64,000 nucleotides of DNA from positions 3,162,001 through 3,226,000 of the forward strand of contig OZ241902.1 of the NCBI GenBank assembly GCA_965203605.1, written 5' to 3'. A program made the position numbers and the translations under genes. Source of the DNA: JAPOUP01 sp965203605. Lineage in GTDB: Bacteria; Pseudomonadota; Alphaproteobacteria; Rhodobacterales; Rhodobacteraceae. The notes beneath the pieces were generated by a model that had not been told where the DNA came from, made no database searches, and worked only from the letters and a program-made list of their open reading frames with translations. This document shows positions 43,205-52,643 of this stretch, one piece after another (the first letter of the stretch is position 1; each line of letters starts with the position of its first letter).

Positions 43205-46200
43205 CTACTTCTCGGTGAGCTTGAGTTCGATGCGGCGGTTCTGTGCCCGGGCCTCGGGCGTCGTCCCCGGGTTGGCCGGATGGTACTGGCCGAAGCCGGC
43301 CGCGGCCAGCCTGCCGGGCGGGAAGCCCAGCTCCCCGGTCATGAACCGCACCACCGACAGCGCCCGCGCCTGGCTGAGCTCCCAGTTGTCGCGGTAGGCC
43401 AGGCCCCGCCGCCGGAAGGGGACGTCGTCGGTGTGCCCGTCGATCCGGACCACCCAGTCGATCCCGGGCGGGATGCCCTCCGCCACGTCGCGCAGGATCC
43501 CCGCCACCCGCCCGACCTGCGCCCTGCCCTCGGGCGAGAGCTCCGCCTCGGCCGTCTCGAAGAGGACCTCGGAGGAGAACACGAACCGGTCCCCCTCGAT
43601 CCTGACGCCCTCCCGGTCCTCCAGCACCTTGCGCAGCTCGCCGAAGAACTCGGACCGGTAGGCCTGCAGCTGCCGCGCCTCCTCCTCGAGCCGCCGGCGC
43701 TCGGCCTCCTCCATCTCCGCCCGGAGCCTCTGCTCCGTGGCCACCCTGGCCAGGGCGGCGTTCAGCCGCTGGCCGAGGGACTCGATCCGCACCCGCGACT
43801 CCGCGTCCCTCCCCTCGGAGACGTCGAGCATCGCCTGCAGCCGCCCGATCTCGTCCGACAGCCTCCCGACCTGCAGCCGGAGGGCCTCCGCCCTGCGCTG
43901 GCTCTCCACCGACAGCGCCCTCTCCCCGGCGAGGCGGCTCTCGGCGGCGGCGAGCAGGGCCGCCTGCCGCTCCCCCTCGTCGAGCGACCGCCCCAGCCGC
44001 GCCTCCAGATCGGCCCCGGCGGCCCGTGCCGCCGCCAGCAGGGTCAGCGCGCGCTCGGCCTCCTTCCGGCGCTCCTCGAGCGCCAGCGCCAGCGCCGACA
44101 GCTCGGCCTCCGACCCCGCCAGCCGCTCCCGGAGCGCCTGCGCGGCGGCGGCCTCGGCCAGCCGCGCGGCCTCCTCCCCGGTCAGCCTCGCCTCGGCGCC
44201 CTCCAGCCGCTCACGGAGCGCCAGCGCCGCGGCCTCCTCCGCCAGCCTCGCTGCCTCCTCCCCGGAGAGCCTGTCCTCGGTGTCCTCAAGCTGTTTTCTC
44301 AGAGCCTCCGCCGCCGCCTTCTGGACCAAACGTTCGGCTTCCCCTTCCGACAGCCTCTCCTCGGCGCCCTCCAGCCGCTCACGGAGCGCCAGCGCCGCGG
44401 CCTCCCCGGCCAGCCTCGCGGCCTCCTCCCCGGAGAGCCTGTCCTCGGTGTCCTCAAGCTGTTTTCTCAGAGCCTCCGCCGCCGCCTCCTGGACCAAACG
44501 TTCGGCTTCCCCTTCCGACAGCCTCTCCTCGGCGTCCTGCAGCCGCTCACGGAGCGCCAGCGCCGCGGCCTCCCCGGCCAGCCTCGCGGCCTCCTCCCCG
44601 GAGAGCCTGTCCTCGGTGTCCTCAAGCTGTTTCCTCAGAGCCTCCGCCGCTGCCTCCTGGACCAAACGTTCGGCCTCCTGCTCCGACAGCCTCGCCTCGG
44701 CGTCCTGCAGCCGCTCACGGAGCGCCAGCGCCGCGGCCTCCCCGGCCAGCCTCGCGGCCTCCTCCTCGGAGAGCCTGTCCTCGGTGTCCTCAAGCTGTTT
44801 CCTCAGAGCCTCTGCAGCGGTCATCTGAGCAAGCTGTTGGGCTTCCTGTTCCGATAGCATGGTCTGTGCGCTGTCCAGTTCCTCACGCAGGATCCGCGAA
44901 ATGGCCATTTCCGCCAGTTTCGCCCGCTCCTCCTCGGAGAGTTTTATCTCCGTGTCCCCGAGCCGCTCCCGCAGAGCCGATGCCGCCGCATCCTGTTCCG
45001 ACAATCTGGTCTCTGTGTTCTCTAGTTGTTCACGGAGCGCCCGAACGGTGGCCATTTCCGCCAGTTTCGCCCGCTCCTCCTCGGTAAGCCTTGACTCCAC
45101 ACTCTCGAGTTGTTCGCGAAGCGTCCGTACCTTTGCGACCTCGGCCAGTTTCGCGGTCTCCTGCTCGGAGAGCCTTCCCTCCGTGTTCTTTAGCTGTTCC
45201 CGGAGTGAGTCCGCTACAGCCGCCTGAGCGAGCCTCGCGGATTCCTCTTCGGTTAGCCGTTGCTCTGTATCTTCAAGCAACCCAAGCAACGCATTGGCTC
45301 TAGTGGCTTCCGACTGCCGCGCCTTTGTCTCCTCGTCGAGCAGTGCCTCAAGTAATGCGAATCCAGTTCGAAGCTCTTGCAAAGCCGCGCCTTCGGACAG
45401 TGCAAGTGCCTGTGCCGCGCTCAGTTCGGTTTCGAGCTCAGCAATTCTCGCCAATGCATTGGCGTTGGCAGCGCTCTCCAGCGCAAGTGTGGATTCGACC
45501 AACGCCAGATTTTCGTTCAGCGTTCGATTGGCACTGGTGGAGGTCTCGAGCTGAGCAAGCACCTGAGCAAGCGAGGTCTCACCTTCCTGCAACCTAGTGC
45601 GTAAATCCGCCACCAACGCGTCGAGTGCCTCGCGGCGAGCTGCTGCGAGACGGGCCGCCTCAACTCGCTCATCTATCTCCCTACGTGCATTTGCCAGTGC
45701 CAACCTCAACGCTTCGCCTTGAGTGACCAGTTCGGTGTTCTGGTCCCGTAGTGCCTCCAGATCGGTTCCCAATGCGACCTGCGCATCGCGTGCCTCGTCC
45801 CTCTGGGCCAACAGGGAAGCCACCTGCTGCTCGAAGGTCGCTATCTGTGTACTTTGGGCGTCAAGTTCGGTCTGGTGCTCCGTCACCTGTATTTGAAGAG
45901 ATGCGATGAGTGCTTGCTGCGCCGCCTCGGTTGCTCGGGAGTCCTCCAAATCCCTGTTCAGGGAGCCAATCTCTCCCTGCAACTGAAACGCGCGCCGCTG
46001 CTCCTGTCCAAGCGCTCGCGCCAGCTGCGTGATCTCAACAGTAAGTAGGTCCAGTTCGCTATTCTGCCCGCTGATCGTCTCGCGGAGCACAAACTGCACG
46101 AACATGAAAATCGTCAGAACAAACATAAGGACCAGCAGGAGGCCAGTCATGGCATCGACAAAGCCTGGCCAGATGTTTCCCGGCAGGCGCCGTGTGGATC

Positions 46201-46216
46201 TGCGGGTAAGGGCCAA
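43205..46216 (-). CDS. MotB/OmpA-type membrane-anchored coiled-coil protein
   Basis: 1003 residues. One transmembrane helix (about 22-44, GLLLVLMFVLTIFMFVQFVL) follows a short basic N-terminus, MotB-like. About 800 residues of alanine/glutamate-rich coiled coil come next, and a C-terminal OmpA domain (DGHTDDVPF, NWELSQARALSVV, NRRIELKLTEK) would bind peptidoglycan. It pairs with the ExbB/MotA-like gene immediately upstream (14-base gap), a pair I recall in Rhodobacterales with a shorter coiled coil. From about 44,830 to 43,205 the GC content is much higher than in the 5' part, and four near-identical 168-bp repeats lie there. Confidence 0.85.
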   Translation of the reverse strand: MALTRRSTRRLPGNIWPGFVDAMTGLLLVLMFVLTIFMFVQFVLRETISGQNSELDLLTVEITQLARALGQEQRRAFQLQGEIGSLNRDLEDSRATEAAQQALIASLQIQVTEHQTELDAQSTQIATFEQQVASLLAQRDEARDAQVALGTDLEALRDQNTELVTQGEALRLALANARREIDERVEAARLAAARREALDALVADLRTRLQEGETSLAQVLAQLETSTSANRTLNENLALVESTLALESAANANALARIAELETELSAAQALALSEGAALQELRTGFALLEALLDEETKARQSEATRANALLGLLEDTEQRLTEEESARLAQAAVADSLREQLKNTEGRLSEQETAKLAEVAKVRTLREQLESVESRLTEEERAKLAEMATVRALREQLENTETRLSEQDAAASALRERLGDTEIKLSEEERAKLAEMAISRILREELDSAQTMLSEQEAQQLAQMTAAEALRKQLEDTEDRLSEEEAARLAGEAAALALRERLQDAEARLSEQEAERLVQEAAAEALRKQLEDTEDRLSGEEAARLAGEAAALALRERLQDAEERLSEGEAERLVQEAAAEALRKQLEDTEDRLSGEEAARLAGEAAALALRERLEGAEERLSEGEAERLVQKAAAEALRKQLEDTEDRLSGEEAARLAEEAAALALRERLEGAEARLTGEEAARLAEAAAAQALRERLAGSEAELSALALALEERRKEAERALTLLAAARAAGADLEARLGRSLDEGERQAALLAAAESRLAGERALSVESQRRAEALRLQVGRLSDEIGRLQAMLDVSEGRDAESRVRIESLGQRLNAALARVATEQRLRAEMEEAERRRLEEEARQLQAYRSEFFGELRKVLEDREGVRIEGDRFVFSSEVLFETAEAELSPEGRAQVGRVAGILRDVAEGIPPGIDWVVRIDGHTDDVPFRRRGLAYRDNWELSQARALSVVRFMTGELGFPPGRLAAAGFGQYHPANPGTTPEARAQNRRIELKLTEK
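44159..44830. repeat. four tandem 168-bp repeats inside the coiled-coil gene
   Basis: The string CTGTCCTCGG starts at 44271, 44439, 44607 and 44775, exactly 168 bases apart, and most of each unit is nearly identical. Each unit encodes 56 residues, themselves two 28-residue halves of the type ALRxxLxxxExRLSExEAxRL. Near identity at the DNA level indicates recent expansion or homogenisation. Confidence 0.9.
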
Positions 46217-46230
46217 GTCGCGACCTTCCG

Positions 46231-47400
46231 CTAGTGATCGGCCAACTGGCGCACAGCTTTGGTAAGTGCCGAGATATCATTGCGCAGATCAGCGGTGGTT
46301 TCCTGCCGTCCAGTGGCCAACTCCTCAAGGATTCGCAACAACTGCACGTCAATCGAACGCATCCGCATCCTACTCTCGGCATCAAATCCGTCGACCGCTC
46401 CTTCCCTCTCTGCAAGGAGACGCAATAGCTCAGCCTGACCCTCGACAATCCTCTCCAGCGCCGCGACGCTTTGGTCATCCCTCAAATGCTGTGTCAGCAG
46501 ATCCATCGAACTGGCCAATTCTGCGATCCGGCTGTCAGCCGCCATTCTGTCCTCAACAACCTGCTGAAAGGTTGCGCGCATATATGTCATCTGCTCGGCA
46601 ATCTGGCTCAGTGCGGAAATCGATGTGTCCTGTGCCTCCTGCTCGCCGGCAGAGTCGCCATCTCCGAAAGATACCCCTAGACGCGTGATTGTGGAGAGCC
46701 ACTCCTCAAGCTCTCGATAGAACCGGTTCTGTCCATGTCCTGCAAAGAGTTCCAGCAGTCCGACCACCAGAGAACCAGCGAGTCCCAGAAGCGAAGACGC
46801 GAATGCGACTCCCATGCCGCCAAGCTGTGCTTCCAGCCCGGAAATCAGATTGTTGAATACCGTGATGCCTTCCGCTCCCTCCTGGGGTGCGAGCGAGCGA
46901 ATGGTGTCAACCACTGCCGGAACGGTAGTCGCAAGACCATAAAACGTACCCAGAAGTCCGAGAAAAACAAGAAGACTGACGATGTATCTGGTCAGGTCCC
47001 GCAATTCGTCGATCCGCGTGGCAACCGAATCCAGGATCGATCGCGCCGATGTAGGGCTGATCCGGATCTGCTGACCATGCGACTTCAGAAGTTGGGACAG
47101 TGGTGCCAGGAGACGGGGTGGCTTGGTAGACGTCGCGGCAGGGCGGCCTTCGGCGACGTGCACGATCCAGTCCACCGAAACTGCGATCATGATCACCTGC
47201 CAGAAACAGGCGAGAATCCCAATGACGAAGACAAGGAAAATGAAGCCGTTAAGCCATGGATTCGCCAAAAATACAGGTGCTACACGCGGATAGGCAATGT
47301 AACAACCGATGCCTGTAAGTACCAGGACAGTGCCCATCAGCAGGAACTGGCGGACAGGCTGTGTGAAGAAGGGCTCGGCCTCGCGCCCTGGCTGGTCCAT
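46231..47400 (-). CDS. MotA/TolQ/ExbB-type proton channel protein
   Basis: About 389 residues from ATG 47400, which has GGAAG seven bases upstream; the frame is open 20 codons further. Four hydrophobic segments are visible (FLLMGTVLVLTGIGCYIAY, GFIFLVFVIGILACF, YIVSLLVFLGLLGTFYGLA and AFASSLLGLAGSLVVGLL). The third and fourth carry the MotA/ExbB channel signature, with LLGTFYGLA. A soluble helical tail of about 160 residues follows. With the OmpA-type partner it should form a proton-driven unit acting on peptidoglycan. The mechanical role is unknown. Confidence 0.85.
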   Translation of the reverse strand: MDQPGREAEPFFTQPVRQFLLMGTVLVLTGIGCYIAYPRVAPVFLANPWLNGFIFLVFVIGILACFWQVIMIAVSVDWIVHVAEGRPAATSTKPPRLLAPLSQLLKSHGQQIRISPTSARSILDSVATRIDELRDLTRYIVSLLVFLGLLGTFYGLATTVPAVVDTIRSLAPQEGAEGITVFNNLISGLEAQLGGMGVAFASSLLGLAGSLVVGLLELFAGHGQNRFYRELEEWLSTITRLGVSFGDGDSAGEQEAQDTSISALSQIAEQMTYMRATFQQVVEDRMAADSRIAELASSMDLLTQHLRDDQSVAALERIVEGQAELLRLLAEREGAVDGFDAESRMRMRSIDVQLLRILEELATGRQETTADLRNDISALTKAVRQLADH

Positions 47401-47490
47401 ATGGACTTCCGTTCTGATCTGTTGCTCTGTCTTTCGGCGGGTCCCAGCCATTCGGCGCATGCCCGCCTACGTGTCTTTTGGCCTATATCG

Positions 47491-48030
47491 TTACTTTGTC
47501 AACAACCGCACGCGATCCGCCAGCCAGATCAGTGCGTCATCCTTGATGCCCAATTCGGTCAGATGGGCTGCGGTATTGAAGAGATACTCCGTGTTGGGCC
47601 CTCGTCCGCCAGTTGCCCGAGCAATGATTCTGGCCTGTTGTTCCAGCGGCAAACGGCCGCAATACTGAACGTGATCCGTATCTACGACAAAGACGATTGC
47701 TCTCACATGTCGACCATCAACCAGTCCTACGGGAAGAAGTTGTTCCAGATAGGCCGAAGAGACCAATTCGCGCTCTCGTAAGCGTTGAAGGGTGTCGGCC
47801 TGTGCAACACCCGGTACCGAAAAGGCCAGACCGCAGCAATGCGATGTCTCATCAGGATCGAGCGCCAGAACCAGCCCAGGGTGATCCTGTGTTCCGCGAT
47901 GGTGAATCGAACGCATGCAGAATCTGCGCGCATATCCAGGCAGCGTCGCCAGAACCCTCTCCTCATAGGGAAACCCCGGATTCCATATCAGGGAACCGTA
48001 TCCAAAAACCCACATGTGATCGTTGTCCAT
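47491..48030 (-). CDS. ChaC-like gamma-glutamylcyclotransferase
   Basis: 179 residues. The N-terminal VFGYGSLIWNPGF loop is the substrate-binding signature of the family, and the following ERVLATLPGYARRFCM and GTQDHPGLVLAL agree. ChaC-like enzymes cleave glutathione to 5-oxoproline and Cys-Gly. It lies upstream of the ExbB-like gene on the same strand with 90 bases between; a shared role is not evident. Confidence 0.93.
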   Translation of the reverse strand: MDNDHMWVFGYGSLIWNPGFPYEERVLATLPGYARRFCMRSIHHRGTQDHPGLVLALDPDETSHCCGLAFSVPGVAQADTLQRLRERELVSSAYLEQLLPVGLVDGRHVRAIVFVVDTDHVQYCGRLPLEQQARIIARATGGRGPNTEYLFNTAAHLTELGIKDDALIWLADRVRLLTK

Positions 48031-48096
48031 TGTTCTGGTCCTTTTCCACCTCAGACTGTAGACACCAATCTTCGGGAAGGTTCAAAGGGAGGCCAC

Positions 48097-49098
48097 ATGC
48101 GCCTGCTGCTGATAGCGGTTGTCGCGGCTGCGACACTATGGGCCGGCTATTGGTGGCTCGGGTCGCGAGCAGTTGAGACAGGCATCCGCGGCTGGCTGGA
48201 CGGGCGAGCGGATGTCGGTTGGGTCGCTAACCACGCGTCTATCAGAACCAGAGGCTTTCCAAACCGTTTTGACACCACAATCAACGATCTTCAAATCGCA
48301 GATCCTGCCAAAGGCGTTGCGTGGTCCGCGCCCCTTTTCCAGCTTCTGCGGCTCAGCTACCGTCCGAACCATGTCATCGCGGCTTGGCCCGGTGAGCAGA
48401 TCATTACCACGCCCGAGGGGCAACTTACCATAAATGCGAGCCGAGCCCGCGCCAGCCTCGTTTTCAAACCCAGAGCGGATACGGAACTGGACTGTGCGAC
48501 GGCAGTATTCGAAGACGTTCGTTTGGAGTCCTCTGCAGGTTGGGCTGCGGAGGCAGCGGAAAGCAGGTTCGCTGTCCACGCAGTGGAAAATATTGAGCAC
48601 GCCGCAAAGCTCGGAATCGAGGCCGGGGAAATCCGGCTGGCGCACGGAGGGACAGACCGACTGGCGAGTGCGGGGGGACGGCCGGAGGCTCTTGCATCAA
48701 TGAAGCTCGATGCGGTGCTGACATTCGACTCTGCCTGGAATAGAGGCAACTTCGAGAGTCGCCGACCGAATCTCACTGCTGTAGAGCTGAACCAGCTAAA
48801 CGCCAGTTGGGGACAACTCGAACTCAGGGCAGACGGCAACCTGACAGTGGACACCGCAGGTCTTGCAAGCGGCTCCGTCAACCTGAAGGTGACGGACTGG
48901 CAGGAGATGCTGCTGGTCGCTGCTGCAGAAGGATGGCTATCGGATAGTCAGCTTAGCTTCCTGGAAACCGGAATGGGCTTTCTAGCCGCATTCTCCGGAT
49001 CGTCCGGGATTCTCGAAGTGCCGCTCACGCTACGGCGCGGAAACGTCAACATCGGACCGATTCCGCTTGGCACGATTGGACCGCTGCGAATTCAATAG
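48097..49098 (+). CDS. DUF2125-family exported protein
   Basis: 333 residues from ATG 48097, with AAAGGGAGG just before it. A hydrophobic N-terminal segment (LLLIAVVAAATLWAGYWWLG) is a signal anchor, followed by GWLDGRADVGWVANHASIRT and RGFPNRFDTTIND, which match DUF2125. The family is common in Alphaproteobacteria and presumed periplasmic, with unknown role. It is divergent from the cyclotransferase gene. Confidence 0.85.
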   Translation: MRLLLIAVVAAATLWAGYWWLGSRAVETGIRGWLDGRADVGWVANHASIRTRGFPNRFDTTINDLQIADPAKGVAWSAPLFQLLRLSYRPNHVIAAWPGEQIITTPEGQLTINASRARASLVFKPRADTELDCATAVFEDVRLESSAGWAAEAAESRFAVHAVENIEHAAKLGIEAGEIRLAHGGTDRLASAGGRPEALASMKLDAVLTFDSAWNRGNFESRRPNLTAVELNQLNASWGQLELRADGNLTVDTAGLASGSVNLKVTDWQEMLLVAAAEGWLSDSQLSFLETGMGFLAAFSGSSGILEVPLTLRRGNVNIGPIPLGTIGPLRIQ

Positions 49099-49358
49099 TC
49101 CTTAATGCAAAGATCCACTGCTGCCGGAAAAGTCAGACCATACGGGAAGTGAAGCAGCGCTTGCGATGATCGCACAGAGAGCTTCCCATACGACCCGAAC
49201 GCGTAAATCCCGATCACGCCGAACCACCTCAGGTACCGCAAGCCCACCCATCTGAGGACGGTGCCCGAAGCCAGAATGTCGTGCTGACAAGAGTCAAAGG
49301 GGTTGGTTCCGCAGCCATGTTCGCCAGATGGTCTGGCTTCGGCTCTTTCGTGTTTGTC

Positions 49359-49586
49359 CTAATGCACACTCACTGGTGCTAAGTCGTTCTGCCTGGCGAG
49401 CAGGAAGGCGAGATTGCGGTCCCGTACCACTGCAAGCCGCTCGCCGCTGGAATTATGCACCGCAAAGACGGTCTTGGTCCCGCCGACTTGGTCCTGAACC
49501 TCCTGTGGCAGGTCCTTTGTCGCTACAGATCGAACGTAGACGATCCTGTTGTTGGTCTCTGATCCAAAATCGTATGAACGGTTCAT
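49359..49586 (-). CDS. DUF1150-family small protein
   Basis: 75 residues. IVYVRSVATKDLPQEVQDQV and TVFAVHNSSGERLAVVRDRN match DUF1150, a short family found next to small heat-shock genes in Rhodobacterales. It overlaps the hsp20 stop by four bases (ATGA), so it is translated with it and may assist it. The function is unknown. Confidence 0.85.
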   Translation of the reverse strand: MNRSYDFGSETNNRIVYVRSVATKDLPQEVQDQVGGTKTVFAVHNSSGERLAVVRDRNLAFLLARQNDLAPVSVH

Positions 49587-50014
49587 CGTTGATCTCCCGC
49601 CGCCGATCGACTGATCTTGATCGTCTGCACGTCCATCTCCTGCTCGACCCGCTCAAGGTCAATGTGAAGAATGCCGTGTTCAAGCCAGGCGCCGGAGACC
49701 TCGACTCCTTCGGCAAGGGCAAAAGTGCGCTGAAACCGCCTGGCGGCGATTCCACGGTGGAGAAAAACCCGCTGTCCTTCATCGTCCGCATGTTCGCCGC
49801 GGACGACAAGCTGCCTGTCTTCGACAGTCACGCTCAGATCATCGTCGCTGAATCCGGCCACGGCCAATGTGATCCGGTAGGCGTTCGAGCCCTTCTGCTC
49901 GATGTTAAAGGGAGGGTAGCCATCACTATCGGATCGAGCCGTTCGCTCCATCAGCCTTTCAAGCCGGTCGAACCCCAGCCAATGGGGATGCGACCCCAGA
50001 TCCAGCTTTGCCAT
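49583..50014 (-). CDS. small heat-shock protein (Hsp20/IbpA family)
   Basis: 143 residues. The alpha-crystallin domain covers about 35-125 (YRITLAVAGFSDDDLSVTVE then ARRFQRTFALAEGVEVSGAW and LEHGILHIDL), after the N-terminal GFDRLERLM of IbpA-like proteins. It acts as an ATP-independent holdase. First gene of a two-gene unit with DUF1150. I did not identify an RpoH promoter or RNA thermometer with confidence. Confidence 0.93.
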   Translation of the reverse strand: MAKLDLGSHPHWLGFDRLERLMERTARSDSDGYPPFNIEQKGSNAYRITLAVAGFSDDDLSVTVEDRQLVVRGEHADDEGQRVFLHRGIAARRFQRTFALAEGVEVSGAWLEHGILHIDLERVEQEMDVQTIKISRSAAGDQR

Positions 50015-50178
50015 TGACGCGTCCTTTCCAAAGCGGCGGTCATGTCAGCCCCACATGGGCAGCCAACTACTGGGATATGGGGTCACCTTCCGCCTTTAGC
50101 AACCAGACCCATAAGGATTTTGTTTTGTCCGGTATTCAGCTAGACTGCGGATACGGACCGCCTCTCCGGGACAGTCGC

Positions 50179-50397
50179 ATGAACGATTTCCAAAGAATGG
50201 TGGACGAGATACGGCTTCGGCGTGAGCTGGAGACGCTGGAAAGGGAACATCGGGAGCTTGATGACGGGATCTGCGCACTGCAGAAGTCCGAATCACCGGA
50301 TCCGTTGCGCCTGCAGCGCCTGAAGAGGCGCGGGTCCGAACTGAAAGGCAGGATCCTCCAGATCAAGGATCTGCTCACGCCCGACATCATTGCATAG
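50179..50397 (+). CDS. DUF465 (YdcH-like) small protein
   Basis: 72 residues from ATG 50179. An all-helical, charged protein (RMVDEIRLRRELETLEREHR, RLKRRGSELKGRILQIKDLL) of the DUF465 type, probably a short coiled hairpin. The family is common upstream of purE in Rhodobacterales as I recall. Function not established. It ends 41 bases before purE. Confidence 0.8.
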   Translation: MNDFQRMVDEIRLRRELETLEREHRELDDGICALQKSESPDPLRLQRLKRRGSELKGRILQIKDLLTPDIIA

Positions 50398-50438
50398 GAC
50401 GTCCCACCCACTGTAAGATGGATTGTTCTGGAGCTTGC

Positions 50439-50927
50439 GTGATCGACGTGGATATACAGGTTGGCATTGTCATGGGTAGTCAGTCTGACTGGCCTACCAT
50501 GAAGGCGGCGGTCGAGCTTCTCGATGAGCTTGGTATCGTGCATGAGACTCGTATCGTTTCGGCGCACCGCACCCCCGAGCGCCTCTGGAGCTATGGAAAT
50601 TCGGCTGTGAGTCGCGGCCTGAAGGTTATCATCGCCGGAGCTGGCGGAGCGGCACATCTGCCCGGAATGATGGCCTCAAAGACCCGCCTTCCGGTTATTG
50701 GGGTGCCGGTTCGAACCAGGGCGCTTGGTGGAGTGGATAGCCTGCATTCGATTGTGCAGATGCCACGCGGATGCCCTGTCGCGACCGTTGGAATCGGCAA
50801 TGCGGCGAACGCGGCAATTCTGGCCGCACAGATACTGGCTCTGCAGGACCCTCATGTCGCGAAGCGGCTGGACGACTGGCGGGCCAGGTTGACAGCATCG
50901 GTTCCGGACCAACCAGTCGATGGCTGA
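50439..50927 (+). CDS. purE: N5-carboxyaminoimidazole ribonucleotide mutase PurE
   Basis: 162 residues from GTG 50439, preferred because GGAG stands six bases before it; an ATG seven codons upstream is the alternative. It rearranges N5-CAIR to CAIR in purine synthesis. Class I PurE signatures are VGIVMGSQSDWPTM, SAHRTPERL, AGAGGAAHLPGM and GGVDSLHSIVQMP. The purK start overlaps its end by eight bases, consistent with substrate hand-over between the two products. Confidence 0.97.
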   Translation: MIDVDIQVGIVMGSQSDWPTMKAAVELLDELGIVHETRIVSAHRTPERLWSYGNSAVSRGLKVIIAGAGGAAHLPGMMASKTRLPVIGVPVRTRALGGVDSLHSIVQMPRGCPVATVGIGNAANAAILAAQILALQDPHVAKRLDDWRARLTASVPDQPVDG

Positions 50928-51993
50928 ACCGCTGGATCCCGGCAGCACCATCGGCATTCTCGGTGGCGGTCAACTTGGGCGCATGCTCTCGGTTGCCGCT
51001 GCACGTTTGGGATTCCGGTGCCATGTGTTCGACCCGGGAAATGAGCCGGCTGCCAGTCATGTCTCGCACCGCACCACGACGGCCGACTATGGTGATGAGG
51101 CAGCACTGGACAGGTTCGCGGCGAGTGTCGACCTGATCACTTTTGAGTTCGAAAACGTGCCGTCCGAGACGCTTGATCTGCTTGAGGGACGCTGCCCGAT
51201 CCGTCCGGGTCGCCGGGCCCTGGCCGTCAGTCAGGACCGATTGAGCGAAAAGACTTTCCTGCGGGACCTCGGCCTCGCAACAGCTCCATTTGCACCGGTC
51301 AGTGCAGCTACCGATATGGATGAGGCGGTTAGACTGATCGGGTTACCCGCAATACTCAAGACCCGCCGTTTCGGCTATGACGGCAAAGGACAGAGTCAAC
51401 TCCGCACTTCAGACTGCGCTTCCGCCGCACTGGCGAGTCTTGACGGCGTCCCGGCGATTCTCGAAGGTTGCGTGGATTTCAGCCGCGAGGTCAGCGTCAT
51501 CGCCGCTCGCGGCCCCGACGGCCAGATCTCCTGTTTCGATCCCGGCGAAAACACCCATCGCGACGGTATCCTGCGTACCACCACGGTGCCAGCCTCACTC
51601 GGCTCAGCTGAACGTACGGAGGCTGTATTGCTCACTGGCCGGATCCTCAACGCTCTTGACTACGTGGGGGTCCTTGGCGTGGAGCTGTTCGTCACCGGCC
51701 AGGGTTTGGTCGTGAACGAAATCGCACCGCGTGTGCACAATTCAGGGCACTGGACGCAGAACGGCTGTCTCGTTGATCAATTCGAGCAGCATATTCGGGC
51801 GATCGCTGGCTGGCCACTTGGCGATGGACGCCGCCACAGTGATGTCTTCATGGAGAATCTGATTGGCAATGACATCGAACGTCTCCCGAATCTGCTTGAG
51901 GAGAACGGCCTTGCGATCCATCTGTATGGAAAGGCTGATGTACGTCCGGGCCGTAAGATGGGCCATGTGAACCGGATTATGGGCAATGCCTGA
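50920..51993 (+). CDS. purK: N5-carboxyaminoimidazole ribonucleotide synthase PurK
   Basis: 357 residues, full length. An ATP-grasp enzyme that carboxylates AIR to N5-CAIR using bicarbonate and ATP. IGILGGGQLGRML at the N-terminus, LKTRRFGYDGKGQ in the ATP-binding part and NEIAPRVHNSGHWT near the end are the family signatures. Overlaps purE. Confidence 0.98.
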   Translation: MAEPLDPGSTIGILGGGQLGRMLSVAAARLGFRCHVFDPGNEPAASHVSHRTTTADYGDEAALDRFAASVDLITFEFENVPSETLDLLEGRCPIRPGRRALAVSQDRLSEKTFLRDLGLATAPFAPVSAATDMDEAVRLIGLPAILKTRRFGYDGKGQSQLRTSDCASAALASLDGVPAILEGCVDFSREVSVIAARGPDGQISCFDPGENTHRDGILRTTTVPASLGSAERTEAVLLTGRILNALDYVGVLGVELFVTGQGLVVNEIAPRVHNSGHWTQNGCLVDQFEQHIRAIAGWPLGDGRRHSDVFMENLIGNDIERLPNLLEENGLAIHLYGKADVRPGRKMGHVNRIMGNA

Positions 51994-52050
51994 ACCGCTG
52001 CACACGCTGGACTTGCCGTCAGTCTGGAATCGCGTCAATTCACGCCCGTC

Positions 52051-52497
52051 ATGCCCCACTCACCACGCATTGCCGTCCGCGCACTGATCCTGAAGAACCA
52101 AAAACTGCTGCTGGTCAATGCCTATCCCGATGGTCAGTCCGACCTCTGGTGCGCCCCCGGCGGAGGAGTGGAAACACACCGGTCCCTGCCAGACAATCTT
52201 GTACGGGAGGTCCGCGAGGAAACCGGGCTGACCGTCACTGTCGGCTCTCCCGCGCTGGTCAATGAATTCCATGATCCAGAGCGTGGATTCCACCAGATTG
52301 ACATATATTTCCGCTGCATCGCGACCGATCCGATGCCTAGGCAATGGATCGATCCCGAGGGCATTGTCACGGAGCGTCGGTTCTTCAGCCGGAACGAGTT
52401 GCACGATATCCGCTACAAGCCTGAGAGCCTGATGTCAGTTGCCTGGAATACCAGCGCGGGCATCGCTTACGACCCGCTTGAACTTCTTGTCCCGTAA
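52051..52497 (+). CDS. Nudix hydrolase
   Basis: 148 residues. The Nudix box is GGGVETHRSLPDNLVREVREET plus GL (GX5EX7REUXEEXGU pattern, with Asp/Asn in place of some spacer residues). It would hydrolyse a nucleoside diphosphate derivative; the substrate cannot be read from sequence. It follows purK by 57 bases in the same direction. Accessory DNA begins about 150 bases past its stop. Confidence 0.92.
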   Translation: MPHSPRIAVRALILKNQKLLLVNAYPDGQSDLWCAPGGGVETHRSLPDNLVREVREETGLTVTVGSPALVNEFHDPERGFHQIDIYFRCIATDPMPRQWIDPEGIVTERRFFSRNELHDIRYKPESLMSVAWNTSAGIAYDPLELLVP

Positions 52498-52643
52498 GGA
52501 CTGCCTGATGCTGTACTGCTCATGTCCAGGAACAGGATCCACGCATTCAATTCCAGCAGGACCAGTCGGCCGACCTGCCATGAGCGGGCCATGCTCCTTG
52601 CGTGCTGCGAATACAGCCATCTCCTCGTTTCCTTTCTGGTTCT

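Noticed and set aside
44159..44830. Regularly spaced repeats as a possible CRISPR array
   Set aside because: The unit is 168 bp with no unique spacers and lies in frame within a coding gene.
43280..45087. Long plus-strand frames of 350-525 codons
   Set aside because: Antisense to the GC-rich repeat half of the coiled-coil gene; products are low-complexity Pro/Arg/Ser without motifs.
43205..47400. ExbB/MotA-like plus OmpA/MotB-like pair as a Zorya (ZorA-ZorB) defence system
   Set aside because: No ZorC, ZorD or ZorE is present and the neighbours on one side are housekeeping genes; a conserved cell-envelope pair is simpler.
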